A stretch of DNA of 64,000 nucleotides from Microbacterium kyungheense (lineage in GTDB: Bacteria; Actinomycetota; Actinomycetes; Actinomycetales; Microbacteriaceae): NCBI RefSeq assembly GCF_006783905.1, contig NZ_VFPE01000001.1:248001-312000 (forward strand). The letters run 5' to 3'. Shown piece after piece: positions 1-7,368 of the stretch (positions are counted from its first letter, which is position 1; each line of letters opens with the position of its first letter). A program made the translations under genes and the position numbers. The notes beneath the pieces were generated by a model. It had not been told where the DNA came from and did no database searches. It saw nothing but the letters and a program-made list of their open reading frames with translations.

Positions 1-1
1 G

Positions 2-982
2 AACCTGCCCGTCGGGATCGATGGCTCCGAGGCTGCCGTCGGCGCCGTGGAAGACAAGCTTGCCGAGCAGGATCCGGCGCCGTTCGACCTGTCGGCCGTC
101 GACGACCGCGACGACGCCGTACAGCGGATCCAGTCGCGCGAGCTGTACGGTGCGATCCTCCTGGGCGACGAGCCCGAGGTGCTGATCGCGACCGCCGCGA
201 GCCCCGTCGCCGCGCAGGCGCTGCGCGGGGTCGCCACGCAGCTGCAGTCGCAGATCGATACGGCGGCCAAGACGGCACTCACCGATCAGCTCACGGCGAT
301 CGTCGGCGCGCTGAAGACCGGGCAGATGCCGCAGCTTCCGCAGGCGGCCACCGAGGGTGCGGCGCCCGAGATCCCGACCGTCACGGTCACCGACCTCGTT
401 CCGCTCGCCGACGGCGACAGGACAGGTGCAGGGCTGGCGGCATCCGTCTTCCCGATGGTGCTCGGTGGCATGCTCGGCGGCATCCTGCTGACCCTGCTCG
501 TGCAGGGCGTCGTGCGGCGGCTCGTCGGGCTGCTCGTGTTCGGCATCGCCGCGGGCGCCCTCATCGCGCTCGTGATGCAGACGTGGTTCGGCATCCTGGC
601 CGGGGACTGGCTGCTGAACGCCGCCGTGCTGGGACTCGGAGTGACGGCGACGTCTGCCCTGATCGTCGGGCTCGCGGCACTGATGGGCCCTCCCGGCATC
701 GGCGTCGGTGCCGTCATCACCATGTTCATCGCCAACCCGATCGCCGGAGCCGCGACGCCGCCGCAGTTCCTTCCCGAGCCGTGGGGAGAGGTCGGTCAGT
801 TCTTCGTGCCGGGCGCATCGGCCAATCTGCTGCGGTCGGTGATGTACTTCCCCGACGCCCCCACCGCGATGCAGTGGACCGTCCTCGGGTGCTGGCTCGT
901 CGGCGGGGTGGTCCTGGCCCTCGTCGGCCACTACCGCAACCGCGCCGAGCTGACCCCGCCGCCGCGTCAGCTCGAGGCCTGA
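2..982 (+). CDS. Partial ABC-2/YhgE-type membrane protein, 5' end missing
   Basis: The reading frame is open from the first bases of the window, so the start lies upstream; a GTG at 47 is only an internal codon. What is visible is a hydrophilic extracytoplasmic stretch of about 130 residues followed by five or six hydrophobic segments (for example the glycine-rich one near GGMLGGILLTLLVQG) and a short polar tail. This layout, with a large N-terminal loop before a C-terminal ABC-2-like membrane bundle, is that of YhgE/Pip or ABC-2 permease-like proteins, which act in export or as phage receptors. No ATPase partner is visible on this side. The family call is from layout and is moderate; the substrate is unknown. 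Confidence 0.65.
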   Translation, partial: NLPVGIDGSEAAVGAVEDKLAEQDPAPFDLSAVDDRDDAVQRIQSRELYGAILLGDEPEVLIATAASPVAAQALRGVATQLQSQIDTAAKTALTDQLTAIVGALKTGQMPQLPQAATEGAAPEIPTVTVTDLVPLADGDRTGAGLAASVFPMVLGGMLGGILLTLLVQGVVRRLVGLLVFGIAAGALIALVMQTWFGILAGDWLLNAAVLGLGVTATSALIVGLAALMGPPGIGVGAVITMFIANPIAGAATPPQFLPEPWGEVGQFFVPGASANLLRSVMYFPDAPTAMQWTVLGCWLVGGVVLALVGHYRNRAELTPPPRQLEA

Positions 983-1035
983 CCCGCACCGCGAGCGCGG
1001 GGCGCGGCAAGGACGGGCGTCGCTAGTCTGTTCGC

Positions 1036-2238
1036 GTGGAAGACGTGCACCCGCTCACTCTGCTGATCATCCCGCTGCTGGCCGTGCTCGCGCCTCTGCT
1101 GGCGCGCGGACTCGGCCGCTGGGTGCGCATCCCGGTGGTGGTGTTCGAGCTCGTGCTCGGCATCCTCGTCGGACCGGCCGTGCTGGGATGGGCCGTCCCC
1201 CACGCGTTCGTCGACACGCTGTCGGAGTTCGGCCTGGCGATGCTGTTCTTCGTCGCGGGCACCGAGATCCAGTTCTCGTCGTTCCGCGGCCGGCTGGGCA
1301 AGCGCGCGTCGCTCGGGTGGCTCATCAGCCTCGTCGTCGGCATCGCGGCCGGCTTCCTGCTCGCACCGGGTGAGGCGGCGATCGTGATCGGCGTGGCGCT
1401 GTGCTCCACGGCGCTGGGCACCCTGCTGCCCATCCTGCGGGATGCCGGCGAGCTGCGCAGCCCGTTCGGCCAGGCTGTCGCCGCGGTGGGCGCGGTGGGC
1501 GAGTTCGGTCCGCTGATCGCGATCTCGGTCTTCCTCGGCGGCCGGCAGCCGGGGCTGTCGACGATCGTCCTCGCAGTGTTCGCGGTCGTCGCCGGGCTCG
1601 CGATCTGGCTCGCCTACCGGCTGCCGCAGGGGGCGATGCACGAATTCGTCAGCTCGACCCTGCACACCTCGGGGCAGTTCGCGGTCCGTGTCGTGTTCCT
1701 CATCCTCTGCGCGCTCGTCGTGCTCAGCATCGTGCTCGACCTCGACATGCTGCTCGGCGCGTTCACGGCCGGGATCATCTGGCGGCTCATCATGCGCGAC
1801 GCGTCCGAAGCCGATCGCGGGGCCGTCGAGAGCAAGATCGAGGGCGTCGCCTTCGGGTTCCTGGTGCCGATCTTCTTCATCTACACCGGGATCACGTTCG
1901 ACCTGAAGTCGCTCATCGAGCAGCCGGTCCTGTTCCTGCTGGTCCCGGTGGTCCTCGTGGTGCTGCTGCTGGTGCGCGGTCTGCCGTCGATGCTCGCCGC
2001 CCCCGAGGGGTCGTCACGACGCGACCGGTTCTCGCTCGCGCTGCTCGGTGCGACGGGCCTGCCGATCATCGTGGCCGTCACGGCGATCGGCGTCGACGAG
2101 GGCATCCTCACGACGACGCAGCAGACCGTGCTGGTGGCAGGCGGCATGCTGTCGGTGCTGCTGTTCCCGCTCATCGGCATGTCCATCCGCGGCGAGAAGG
2201 TCACCGCATCGAAGACCCTCCAGGACGACATGGCGTGA
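1036..2238 (+). CDS. Cation:proton antiporter, CPA2 (KefB/NapA-like)
   Basis: A 400-residue integral membrane protein with about 11-12 hydrophobic segments. The early motif FELVLGILVGPAVLG and the later FFVAGTEIQFSSFRG are typical of the CPA2 Na+/H+ exchanger fold. There is no RCK/TrkA-N nucleotide-binding domain at the C terminus, so it is a short form that exchanges Na+ or K+ for H+ across the cytoplasmic membrane. The GTG start is supported by a TAGTCT hexamer six bases upstream (1024-1029) and no Shine-Dalgarno sequence, which suggests a leaderless message. Its stop overlaps the next gene by four bases (GTGA), so the two are probably co-translated. The ion is not readable from sequence. 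Confidence 0.85.
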   Translation: MEDVHPLTLLIIPLLAVLAPLLARGLGRWVRIPVVVFELVLGILVGPAVLGWAVPHAFVDTLSEFGLAMLFFVAGTEIQFSSFRGRLGKRASLGWLISLVVGIAAGFLLAPGEAAIVIGVALCSTALGTLLPILRDAGELRSPFGQAVAAVGAVGEFGPLIAISVFLGGRQPGLSTIVLAVFAVVAGLAIWLAYRLPQGAMHEFVSSTLHTSGQFAVRVVFLILCALVVLSIVLDLDMLLGAFTAGIIWRLIMRDASEADRGAVESKIEGVAFGFLVPIFFIYTGITFDLKSLIEQPVLFLLVPVVLVVLLLVRGLPSMLAAPEGSSRRDRFSLALLGATGLPIIVAVTAIGVDEGILTTTQQTVLVAGGMLSVLLFPLIGMSIRGEKVTASKTLQDDMA

Positions 2239-2711
2239 GCGTTCCCGAGCTGCTCGACGACGCCCGCGCCCGCCTCGCCGAGGCCGGCGCCCCCCGTGAG
2301 GCGCTCGGCGAGCTCGTCGCGCCGCGGCGGATCCTCGGGCTCGCCCGCGCCCCGCGCATCGAACGCCGCGGGTCGGCGTGGCACCTCGGTGCTCTGCTCC
2401 TCACCGATGACGCGGTCCTCGCGACCGGTGAGATCGTGCGGGCGCGACAGGAGGCGCGGCGCGGGTACACCGCCGAATCGCAGCGGCAGCGCTCCGAGCT
2501 GGCGGCGGCGGCGCGCCGCGGCGGGTTCGCCGAGGGCGAGACGGTGCACCTCGGGTGGCGCGTGCTTCAGCCCGACGCGCCGGACGCGCCGCTCGCGCTG
2601 CAGGACGGCATCCCGAGCATCCGCTGGAGCGCCGCCGGCGGCCTGATGCCGCTCGACGCGTACCTCGCCGAGCGGGTATCGCTGCTGATCGATCCGCCCG
2701 CGGGCACATAG
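2235..2711 (+). CDS. Hypothetical protein coupled to the antiporter
   Basis: A 158-residue soluble protein beginning at a GTG that overlaps the antiporter stop codon by four bases. It is rich in Arg, Ala and Leu, has no membrane segment or cysteine, and ends with a hydrophobic helix LDAYLAERVSLLIDPP. The centre, GSAWHLGALLLTDDAVLATGEIVRARQEARRGY, looks like a small beta-sheet followed by a basic helix. I recognise no catalytic motif. The tight coupling suggests a cytoplasmic accessory of the antiporter, but that is inference only. Confidence 0.7.
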   Translation: MSVPELLDDARARLAEAGAPREALGELVAPRRILGLARAPRIERRGSAWHLGALLLTDDAVLATGEIVRARQEARRGYTAESQRQRSELAAAARRGGFAEGETVHLGWRVLQPDAPDAPLALQDGIPSIRWSAAGGLMPLDAYLAERVSLLIDPPAGT

Positions 2712-2780
2712 GCATATCGGGCGCCGGAGGCCCTGTCAACATGGTCGCTGCCCGGTGGTGGGCCGAATACCGTGATCGGC

Positions 2781-3581
2781 ATGACCGCAAAGGACCTCAC
2801 ACGACAGATCCTGGTGATCGCGGCTTTCTGCTTCATGATCGTCGCCGCGATGGTCGGCACCGGCCTCTTCGGCGGCACCTCGGTGCAGGACCTGCAGGGC
2901 GGCGCGCTCGACGCCGACAGCTCTTATCTCGCTCCCGCACGGCCGGCGTTCATGATCTGGACGGCGATCTACGTCGGGCTGCTCGCCTACACCGTCTGGC
3001 AGGCGCTGCCCCGCCAGCGGGCGAGCGAACGGCAGCGCGTGCTCGGCTGGCTCATCGCGGGCACGATGGTGCTGAACGGCCTGTGGCTGGTCGTCGCCCA
3101 GTTCGGGTCGCTCGCGCTCACGGTCCTGGCGATCATCGTGCTGCTGGCGATGCTCGGCGTCACCTTCCACCGCACGGTCGTCGAGCCCGCCGACGGATGG
3201 GCCGACCGCCTGCTCGTCGACGGGGTCACCGGGCTGCACCTCGGCTGGGTGACGCTCGCCACCGTCGCGAACGTCACCGCATGGCTCACCACGATCGGCT
3301 CGCCGGACTGGGAGGCGGCAGCGGACCTGTGGGGCGTCGTGGTGCTGGTCGCCGTCGCCGTCATCGGGCTCGGCATCGAGGCTGCCAGCGGCTGGCGCAT
3401 CGCACCTGCCCTCGCGCTGGCCTGGGGACTCACGTGGCTCGCCGTCGCTCGCCTCACCGGTGAGCCGTCCAGCACGGCGATCGGGATCACGGCGATCGTG
3501 GTCGCCGTGGTGATCCTCGGAGCGGCCGTGGTGGGCACCGCGCTGCGCATGTCGGCGGAGGTCCGCAACGCCGGTCAGTGA
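2781..3581 (+). CDS. TspO/MBR-related membrane protein
   Basis: A 266-residue protein with seven or eight hydrophobic segments. The pattern PARPAFMIWTAIYVGLLAYT followed by GLHLGWVTLATVANVTAWL matches the tryptophan-rich sensory protein (TspO/MBR) relatives, in which a Pro-x-x-x-x-Trp-x-x-x-Tyr segment binds tetrapyrroles or lipids. It is longer than classical TspO (about 160 residues), as is usual for the actinobacterial and plant-like branch. ATG at 2781 is preferred over GTG at 2772 because a TACCGT hexamer lies seven bases before it. The gene converges on the amidotransferase with a one-base gap. Ligand and role are unknown. Confidence 0.7.
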   Translation: MTAKDLTRQILVIAAFCFMIVAAMVGTGLFGGTSVQDLQGGALDADSSYLAPARPAFMIWTAIYVGLLAYTVWQALPRQRASERQRVLGWLIAGTMVLNGLWLVVAQFGSLALTVLAIIVLLAMLGVTFHRTVVEPADGWADRLLVDGVTGLHLGWVTLATVANVTAWLTTIGSPDWEAAADLWGVVVLVAVAVIGLGIEAASGWRIAPALALAWGLTWLAVARLTGEPSSTAIGITAIVVAVVILGAAVVGTALRMSAEVRNAGQ

Positions 3582-3582
3582 A

Positions 3583-4326
3583 TCAGGCGCGCGTGAAGCG
3601 CGTCGCGAAGGCGCGCAGCAGCCGGGCGGGTTCCGTGATGGATGCCGCCAGCACGCGCCCCGCGATGGCGTCGTAGTCGCTGGACTCGAAGTAGCCGTCG
3701 TCGCGGTACACGGCCATCCGCTCCGTGAAGGCCTTCGCGGTCGGCTCCGGGTGGAACTGCGTCGCGTACAGCCGATCGCCGACGCGGTAGGCCTGGACGC
3801 GGCAGGCGGTGTTCGTGGCCAGCAGCACCGCGCCGGGAGGGAGGGCCTCGGTGCCCTCCTTGTGCGCGGTGAGCGCCGTGAACCGGTTCGCGAGTCCCCC
3901 GAACAGCGGGTCGGACGCGGCATCGGGCGTCAGATCGATGCCGACGGGCCCGGTGTCTTCGGGGAACGCGCGGCTGACGGTGCCGCCGAGGGTGCCCGTC
4001 GCGATGCCGATGCCGTAGCAGGTGAACAGGGCGGCCGGCCCGTCGCCCGGTGCGGCACGCTCGGCGATGCGGGCGAGGTCCGCTTCGAGGCGACGCTGCG
4101 CCTCGGTCTTGGTGGATTCGGGGTCTGCGACGTTGAAGGGACTGCCGCCGATCACGAAGCCGGCGTAACGCTCGAACGCGTCGTCGGGCAGGCTCTCGCG
4201 CACGAGATCGTGCCGGTCGAGCGCCCCCTCGTCGAGGTGCATCGCCGTGCGGAACGACTCGTACTCCGCGGCGGCTGCGCCCACCTGCGGGCGCACGCAC
4301 ACATAGAGGAATGCGGCGGACGTCAT
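3583..4326 (-). CDS. Class I glutamine amidotransferase-like protein
   Basis: A 247-residue stand-alone GATase1 domain. The nucleophile elbow FTCYGIGIA supplies the cysteine and QFHPEPT supplies the catalytic His and Glu, so the triad of the GuaA-type glutaminase is complete. A glutaminase releases ammonia or, in the gamma-glutamyl hydrolase branch, cleaves gamma-glutamyl bonds. No synthetase partner is adjacent, so it may be of the free-standing type that acts on gamma-glutamyl amines. The ATG is preceded by TAGAAT with a six-base gap, a leaderless promoter pattern. It is divergent from the sigma factor gene, and their starts share the 4327-4450 interval. Confidence 0.8.
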   Translation of the reverse strand: MTSAAFLYVCVRPQVGAAAAEYESFRTAMHLDEGALDRHDLVRESLPDDAFERYAGFVIGGSPFNVADPESTKTEAQRRLEADLARIAERAAPGDGPAALFTCYGIGIATGTLGGTVSRAFPEDTGPVGIDLTPDAASDPLFGGLANRFTALTAHKEGTEALPPGAVLLATNTACRVQAYRVGDRLYATQFHPEPTAKAFTERMAVYRDDGYFESSDYDAIAGRVLAASITEPARLLRAFATRFTRA

Positions 4327-4394
4327 CCCTGGATTCTAGGTGGCCGGGCCGCCGCGCGGGGAGGGTTGCGGCATCCACCGAAATCCTCGAGCCG

Positions 4395-4423
4395 GGATGT
4401 ATCAAAGTCCCTCTATCGCGCTC
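4395..4423 (+). promoter_or_regulatory. Two-block motif, copy 1 (candidate promoter of the sigma-S8-CHAT module)
   Basis: GGATGTATCA, then 12 bases, then CGCGCTC. The same two blocks with the same gap occur at 9895-9923, just past the last gene of the module. Read as a promoter, GGATGT to GCGCTC has a 17-base spacer, which suits an ECF-type -35/-10 pair recognised by the sigma factor encoded 28 bases downstream. A competing house-keeping reading is CAGAAT at 4438-4443, seven bases before the sigma ATG. The motif match is seen; the promoter role is inferred. Confidence 0.5.
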
Positions 4424-4450
4424 GGGCATGGTGTGGACAGAATTGGCGCT

Positions 4451-5068
4451 ATGACGCAGCCGGGCGCCGAAGCCTCCGTCGACTCCGTGGAGCCGGCGCG
4501 CTGGGAGCGCGCGGCTGCGCTGTTCGTGCGCTGGCGCGAGGGCGACAGCCGCGCGATGGATGAGCTCGTCCGTCTCATGACCCCGCCGCTGTGGCACGTC
4601 GTGAGGGCGTACGGGCTCGATCATGCGCTCGCGCAGGACGTCGTGCAGACGACGTGGCTGACCCTCGTGCGCCGTCACGAGACCATCAACGACCCGCTCG
4701 CGGTGTCGGGGTGGCTCACGATGTGCGCGCGCCGCGAGGCCTGGCGGGTCGGCAAGCAGCATCGGCGCGCCGATGCGACGGAGGCCGAGTCGCTCGAACC
4801 GCACCTTCCGGTCCACGAATCCGCCGAGCAGACCGCGGCGCACGACGACGAGACCCGTCGTCTGTGGGACGCGGTCGCGACGCTCAACGACCGATGCCAG
4901 CGCCTGCTGCGGATCGTCGCGTTCGAGGACCGTCCCGACTACGCCCGCATCGCCGAGGACCTCGCGATGCCCGTTGGGTCCATCGGACCGACACGCCAGC
5001 GCTGCCTCGCAAAGCTCCGCGCCGTACTCGAGGGCGACGGATGGAGAGGTGATCACGATGGAGACTGA
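4451..5068 (+). CDS. ECF-like sigma-70 family RNA polymerase sigma factor
   Basis: A 205-residue protein with sigma region 2 at about residues 27-95 (LVRLMTPPLWHVVRAYG, AQDVVQTTWLTLVRR) and region 4 at about 145-195 (helix-turn-helix DYARIAEDLAMPVGSIGPTRQRCLAKLR). Region 3 is absent, as in extracytoplasmic-function sigma factors. It would direct RNA polymerase to a small set of promoters. There is no zinc-finger anti-sigma gene next to it; instead the next gene overlaps it by 11 bases and encodes an unrelated small protein, followed by two proteases. This suggests the sigma factor controls, or is controlled by, the proteolytic module. ATG was chosen because the upstream extension is not sigma-like and CAGAAT lies seven bases before it. 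Confidence 0.9.
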   Translation: MTQPGAEASVDSVEPARWERAAALFVRWREGDSRAMDELVRLMTPPLWHVVRAYGLDHALAQDVVQTTWLTLVRRHETINDPLAVSGWLTMCARREAWRVGKQHRRADATEAESLEPHLPVHESAEQTAAHDDETRRLWDAVATLNDRCQRLLRIVAFEDRPDYARIAEDLAMPVGSIGPTRQRCLAKLRAVLEGDGWRGDHDGD

Positions 5069-5525
5069 GGACTTCGCGGCCGACGCCGCGCTCTTCGCAC
5101 GCATGCGCCGCATGTGGGAGGACGTCGATCCGATGCCCGCGGACCTCGTCGACCGCATGGTCGCCGCCGTCGCGGTCGAGGATCTGTCACGCGAGTACGC
5201 CCTGCTGACGCTCGTCGAGGGGACGCTGGCCGCCGTGCGCGGCGAAGCCGACACCGCGACGCTGCAGTTCAGCGACGGCACGACGAGCGTGCTCGTGCAC
5301 GTGACCGCCACCGAGGGCGGTGGTCGTCGCGTGGACGGATGGGTGGATGCCGCAGCTCTCGCGATCCGGCTGATCCAGGCCGACCGCGAATGGGCGGCAG
5401 ACCCCGGCGAACACGGACGGTTCGCTTTCGACGAGGTGACGCCAGGGGTGGCGCGACTTCGTCTGGTCGTGCGCGACGCCGACGGCGCGCTGCGCGACTT
5501 CCAGACCCCGCAGTTCGAGGTCTGA
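5058..5525 (+). CDS. Small protein of the sigma-S8-CHAT module, function unknown
   Basis: A 155-residue acidic cytoplasmic protein. It starts inside the sigma gene (11-base overlap) behind a good ribosome site (GGAGAGGTGATC), so it is translationally coupled to it. Residues 1-50 are helical (ALFARMRRMWEDVDPMPADLVDRMVAAVAV); residues 55-155 look like beta strands (TLQFSDGTTSVLVHVTAT, ARLRLVVRDADGALRDFQ). It contains no cysteine, so it is not a zinc anti-sigma factor, and no membrane segment. Its position suggests a sigma-binding partner or a protease substrate. That is inference from context; no family is recognised. Confidence 0.8.
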   Translation: METEDFAADAALFARMRRMWEDVDPMPADLVDRMVAAVAVEDLSREYALLTLVEGTLAAVRGEADTATLQFSDGTTSVLVHVTATEGGGRRVDGWVDAAALAIRLIQADREWAADPGEHGRFAFDEVTPGVARLRLVVRDADGALRDFQTPQFEV

Positions 5526-5533
5526 GATCGACG

Positions 5534-5553
5534 GATGCCTTTTGGGAGGCATC
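5534..5553 (+). other. Small hairpin before the S8 peptidase gene
   Basis: GATGCCT and AGGCATC form a perfect 7-bp stem with a six-base loop, 8 bases after the stop of the small protein and 43 bases before the S8 start. There is no T run. It may slow readthrough or protect a processed end. The intergenic space otherwise holds only the strong ribosome site GAAGGGGAAC of the S8 gene. Confidence 0.4.
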
Positions 5554-5596
5554 TGCTCCCGCATGCGAAGTGCCGAGTCATTCACGAAGGGGAACC

Positions 5597-7270
5597 ATGC
5601 CTGACTCATCGAACAGCCCGTCTCGTCCGCGTCTGACCTGGAGGCAGCGTGAGGCCCGCGAGATCCGGGGGGCGATCCTCGACCCGGGGCTCGTTCCCGC
5701 GGGCGAGGCCTTCGCCACCGTCTACGAGCCCGATGTGCTGCTGATGTCGCCGTGGGCCAGGGTGGAGGGTGCGAAGTCCTCGACCCAGCGCGGCCTGGGT
5801 TCGGCGGACCCCCGCGCGGCGGCGCTCGAGGAACTGCAGGGTGTCGCGACGAAGCTGGGGTGGACGCTGGCAGGCGAGGATCTCGAAGACCCCGAGCGTG
5901 GCCCGGAGCGATCCGCGAGCCGGGGCGCCTCGCGTTCTGCGGCACCCGCACCAGCACGGCGGCGAGAGGGCGTCGCCCAGACGCGCCGGGTCCGGATCGA
6001 GGTCGCACCTGATGCCCGCCCTGACGCGCCTCAAGTGCCGCCGGACGCCTGGCGTCTGCTCGTCGAGGCGAAGAAGACCGGAGTCAGGGGCTTCGGGCTG
6101 AACCATCTGCTCACCATCGACGAACTCGGCTCGAACCCGTTCAAGGGCAACCCTTTCAAAGGCAATCCCTTCAAAGGGAACCCGTTCAAGGGCAACCCGT
6201 TCAAGGGGAACCCCGCGGGCATGGAGGGGTACGCGTACCCGGGATACGGCGGACGGCAGCCGGTCGCGTTCGTGGGACCCGACCTTCCGGTGCCGTCGCA
6301 CCCGCTGGACGAGCGCCCGGTCGTCGCCATCCTCGACACAGGGTGCGGTCACCATCCCTGGCTGAACGATGCGGTGATCGCCGATGTCGCGACGGTCTAC
6401 GGCGGTGAGATCGGCGTCGTCGATCCGTTGACCGATCCGGATGCGCACCCTTCTTCGGGGTCGCCACTCGATGGCGTGGTCGACAGTGCTGCCGGGCATG
6501 GGACGTTCATCGCCGGCATCGTCCTGCAGGTGTGTCCCGAGGCGCGGATCCTTCCGGTCCGCGTCGCCGACGGCGAAGGCGTGATCCGCGAGAGCGACCT
6601 GATCGGCGCGCTCGGCCGCATCGTCGCGATCGTCGAGGAGGGCAAGCACCGCATCGATGTCGTGAACCTGTCCTTCAGCTACTACCACGAGTCCCCGGAG
6701 CAGGAGTCGGTCGACAGCGAGCTCTACGACCTGCTCCGCAGGCTGCGCGCGGCCGGCACCGTGGTGGTGTGCTCGGCCGGGAACGATGCGACCGACCGCC
6801 CCGCATCGCCGGCGTCGCTGCACCACTGGGACGGCGACGACTGCGGCATCGGTGACGAGGGGGACATCGCGCCCCTGGTGACCGTCGGAGCGCTCAACCC
6901 GTCCCTCACGTCGGTCGCGCTGTTCTCGAACGTCGGCAGCTGGGTGAAGACCTATGTCCGTGGGGTGTCGGTGCTGTCGACCGTCCCGACGAGCTTCCAG
7001 GGCGGCATCCAGCCCGATCTCTCGAGCAACGAGTACGGTCGACGCCGCAACACGCTCGACATCGACGACTTCGGCTCAGGCTTCGCGGTGTGGAGCGGCA
7101 CCTCGTTCGCCGCGCCCCTGGTCGCCGGTCGCATCGCCGCGAAGCTCGTCGGACCGCGACCGGGCGGCGCCGCGACGACGGGGACGAATCCCACTGTGAC
7201 GGCCGCGTCGGCAGCGGCCGCCGCGGTCTCCGCGGATGCCGACGCGAAGGACGCCTCCGTCATCGTGTGA
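5597..7270 (+). CDS. S8 family serine peptidase (intracellular subtilisin type) with NPFKG repeats
   Basis: A 557-residue subtilase. The complete triad is visible: Asp247 in VVAILDTGCG, His301 in AGHGTFIAGI and Ser503 in SGTSFAAPLVAG, with the oxyanion Asn in VCSAGND. There is no signal peptide and no membrane segment, so it should work in the cytoplasm, unlike most actinobacterial subtilases. Residues 1-175 form an N-terminal extension that may be an inhibitory prodomain (ending GFGLNHLLTIDELG). Residues 180-204 are five exact NPFKG pentapeptides, then a Gly/Tyr-rich linker leads into the catalytic domain. The C terminus is a low-complexity Ala tail. The start has a strong ribosome site (AAGGGGA). 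The order sigma, small protein, S8, CHAT implies one pathway; which protease acts on which is unknown. Confidence 0.92.
   Translation: MPDSSNSPSRPRLTWRQREAREIRGAILDPGLVPAGEAFATVYEPDVLLMSPWARVEGAKSSTQRGLGSADPRAAALEELQGVATKLGWTLAGEDLEDPERGPERSASRGASRSAAPAPARRREGVAQTRRVRIEVAPDARPDAPQVPPDAWRLLVEAKKTGVRGFGLNHLLTIDELGSNPFKGNPFKGNPFKGNPFKGNPFKGNPAGMEGYAYPGYGGRQPVAFVGPDLPVPSHPLDERPVVAILDTGCGHHPWLNDAVIADVATVYGGEIGVVDPLTDPDAHPSSGSPLDGVVDSAAGHGTFIAGIVLQVCPEARILPVRVADGEGVIRESDLIGALGRIVAIVEEGKHRIDVVNLSFSYYHESPEQESVDSELYDLLRRLRAAGTVVVCSAGNDATDRPASPASLHHWDGDDCGIGDEGDIAPLVTVGALNPSLTSVALFSNVGSWVKTYVRGVSVLSTVPTSFQGGIQPDLSSNEYGRRRNTLDIDDFGSGFAVWSGTSFAAPLVAGRIAAKLVGPRPGGAATTGTNPTVTAASAAAAAVSADADAKDASVIV
6134..6208 (+). 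repeat. Five tandem 15-base units encoding NPFKG
   Basis: The five units translate identically but differ in codons (AAC/AAT, CCG/CCT/CCC, AAG/AAA, GGC/GGG), and the second and third units use AAA and other A/T-ending codons that are rare in this genome. The peptide is therefore what is being kept, not the DNA. The repeat links the putative prodomain to the catalytic domain of the S8 peptidase and is followed by a sixth, degenerate NPAG. Confidence 0.95.
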
Positions 7271-7271
7271 C

Positions 7272-7318
7272 CGCTGCCCACAGGCCCGCGCTCATCGAGC
7301 GCGGGCCCGTGGGCAGCG
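7272..7318 (+). terminator. Very strong hairpin between the S8 and CHAT genes
   Basis: A 22-bp stem with one mismatch and a 3-base ATC loop: CGCTGCCCAC at the base pairs with GTGGGCAGCG, and GCCCGCGCTC with GAGCGCGGGC. It starts one base after the S8 stop. There is no T tract, as is common for actinobacterial terminators. It should reduce or block readthrough into the CHAT gene, which would then need its own promoter. Confidence 0.65.
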
Positions 7319-7333
7319 CGACCTGGCGGGGAA

Positions 7334-7362
7334 TCGACACCCGTGCGTGTTCGCGCCATGCT
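7334..7362 (+). promoter_or_regulatory. Candidate leaderless promoter of the CHAT gene
   Basis: TCGACA, a 17-base spacer and CATGCT lie so that transcription would begin at or next to the ATG at 7369. There is no good ribosome site before that ATG. The two-block motif found at the module edges is absent here, so if real this is a house-keeping type promoter. Confidence 0.35.
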
Positions 7363-7368
7363 GTGAGG

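Noticed and set aside
4340..4450. A 37-residue N-terminal extension of the sigma factor
   Set aside because: It is not sigma-like, overlaps the divergent promoter region and the two-block motif, and an ATG with CAGAAT seven bases before it gives the normal family length.
6134..6208. Short tandem repeat as a possible CRISPR array
   Set aside because: There are no spacers; the 15-base units are contiguous, vary at synonymous sites and lie in frame inside the S8 peptidase gene.
7090..7368. An N-terminal extension of the CHAT protein
   Set aside because: It would overlap the S8 gene and the strong hairpin and encodes Arg-rich sequence unlike TPR repeats.
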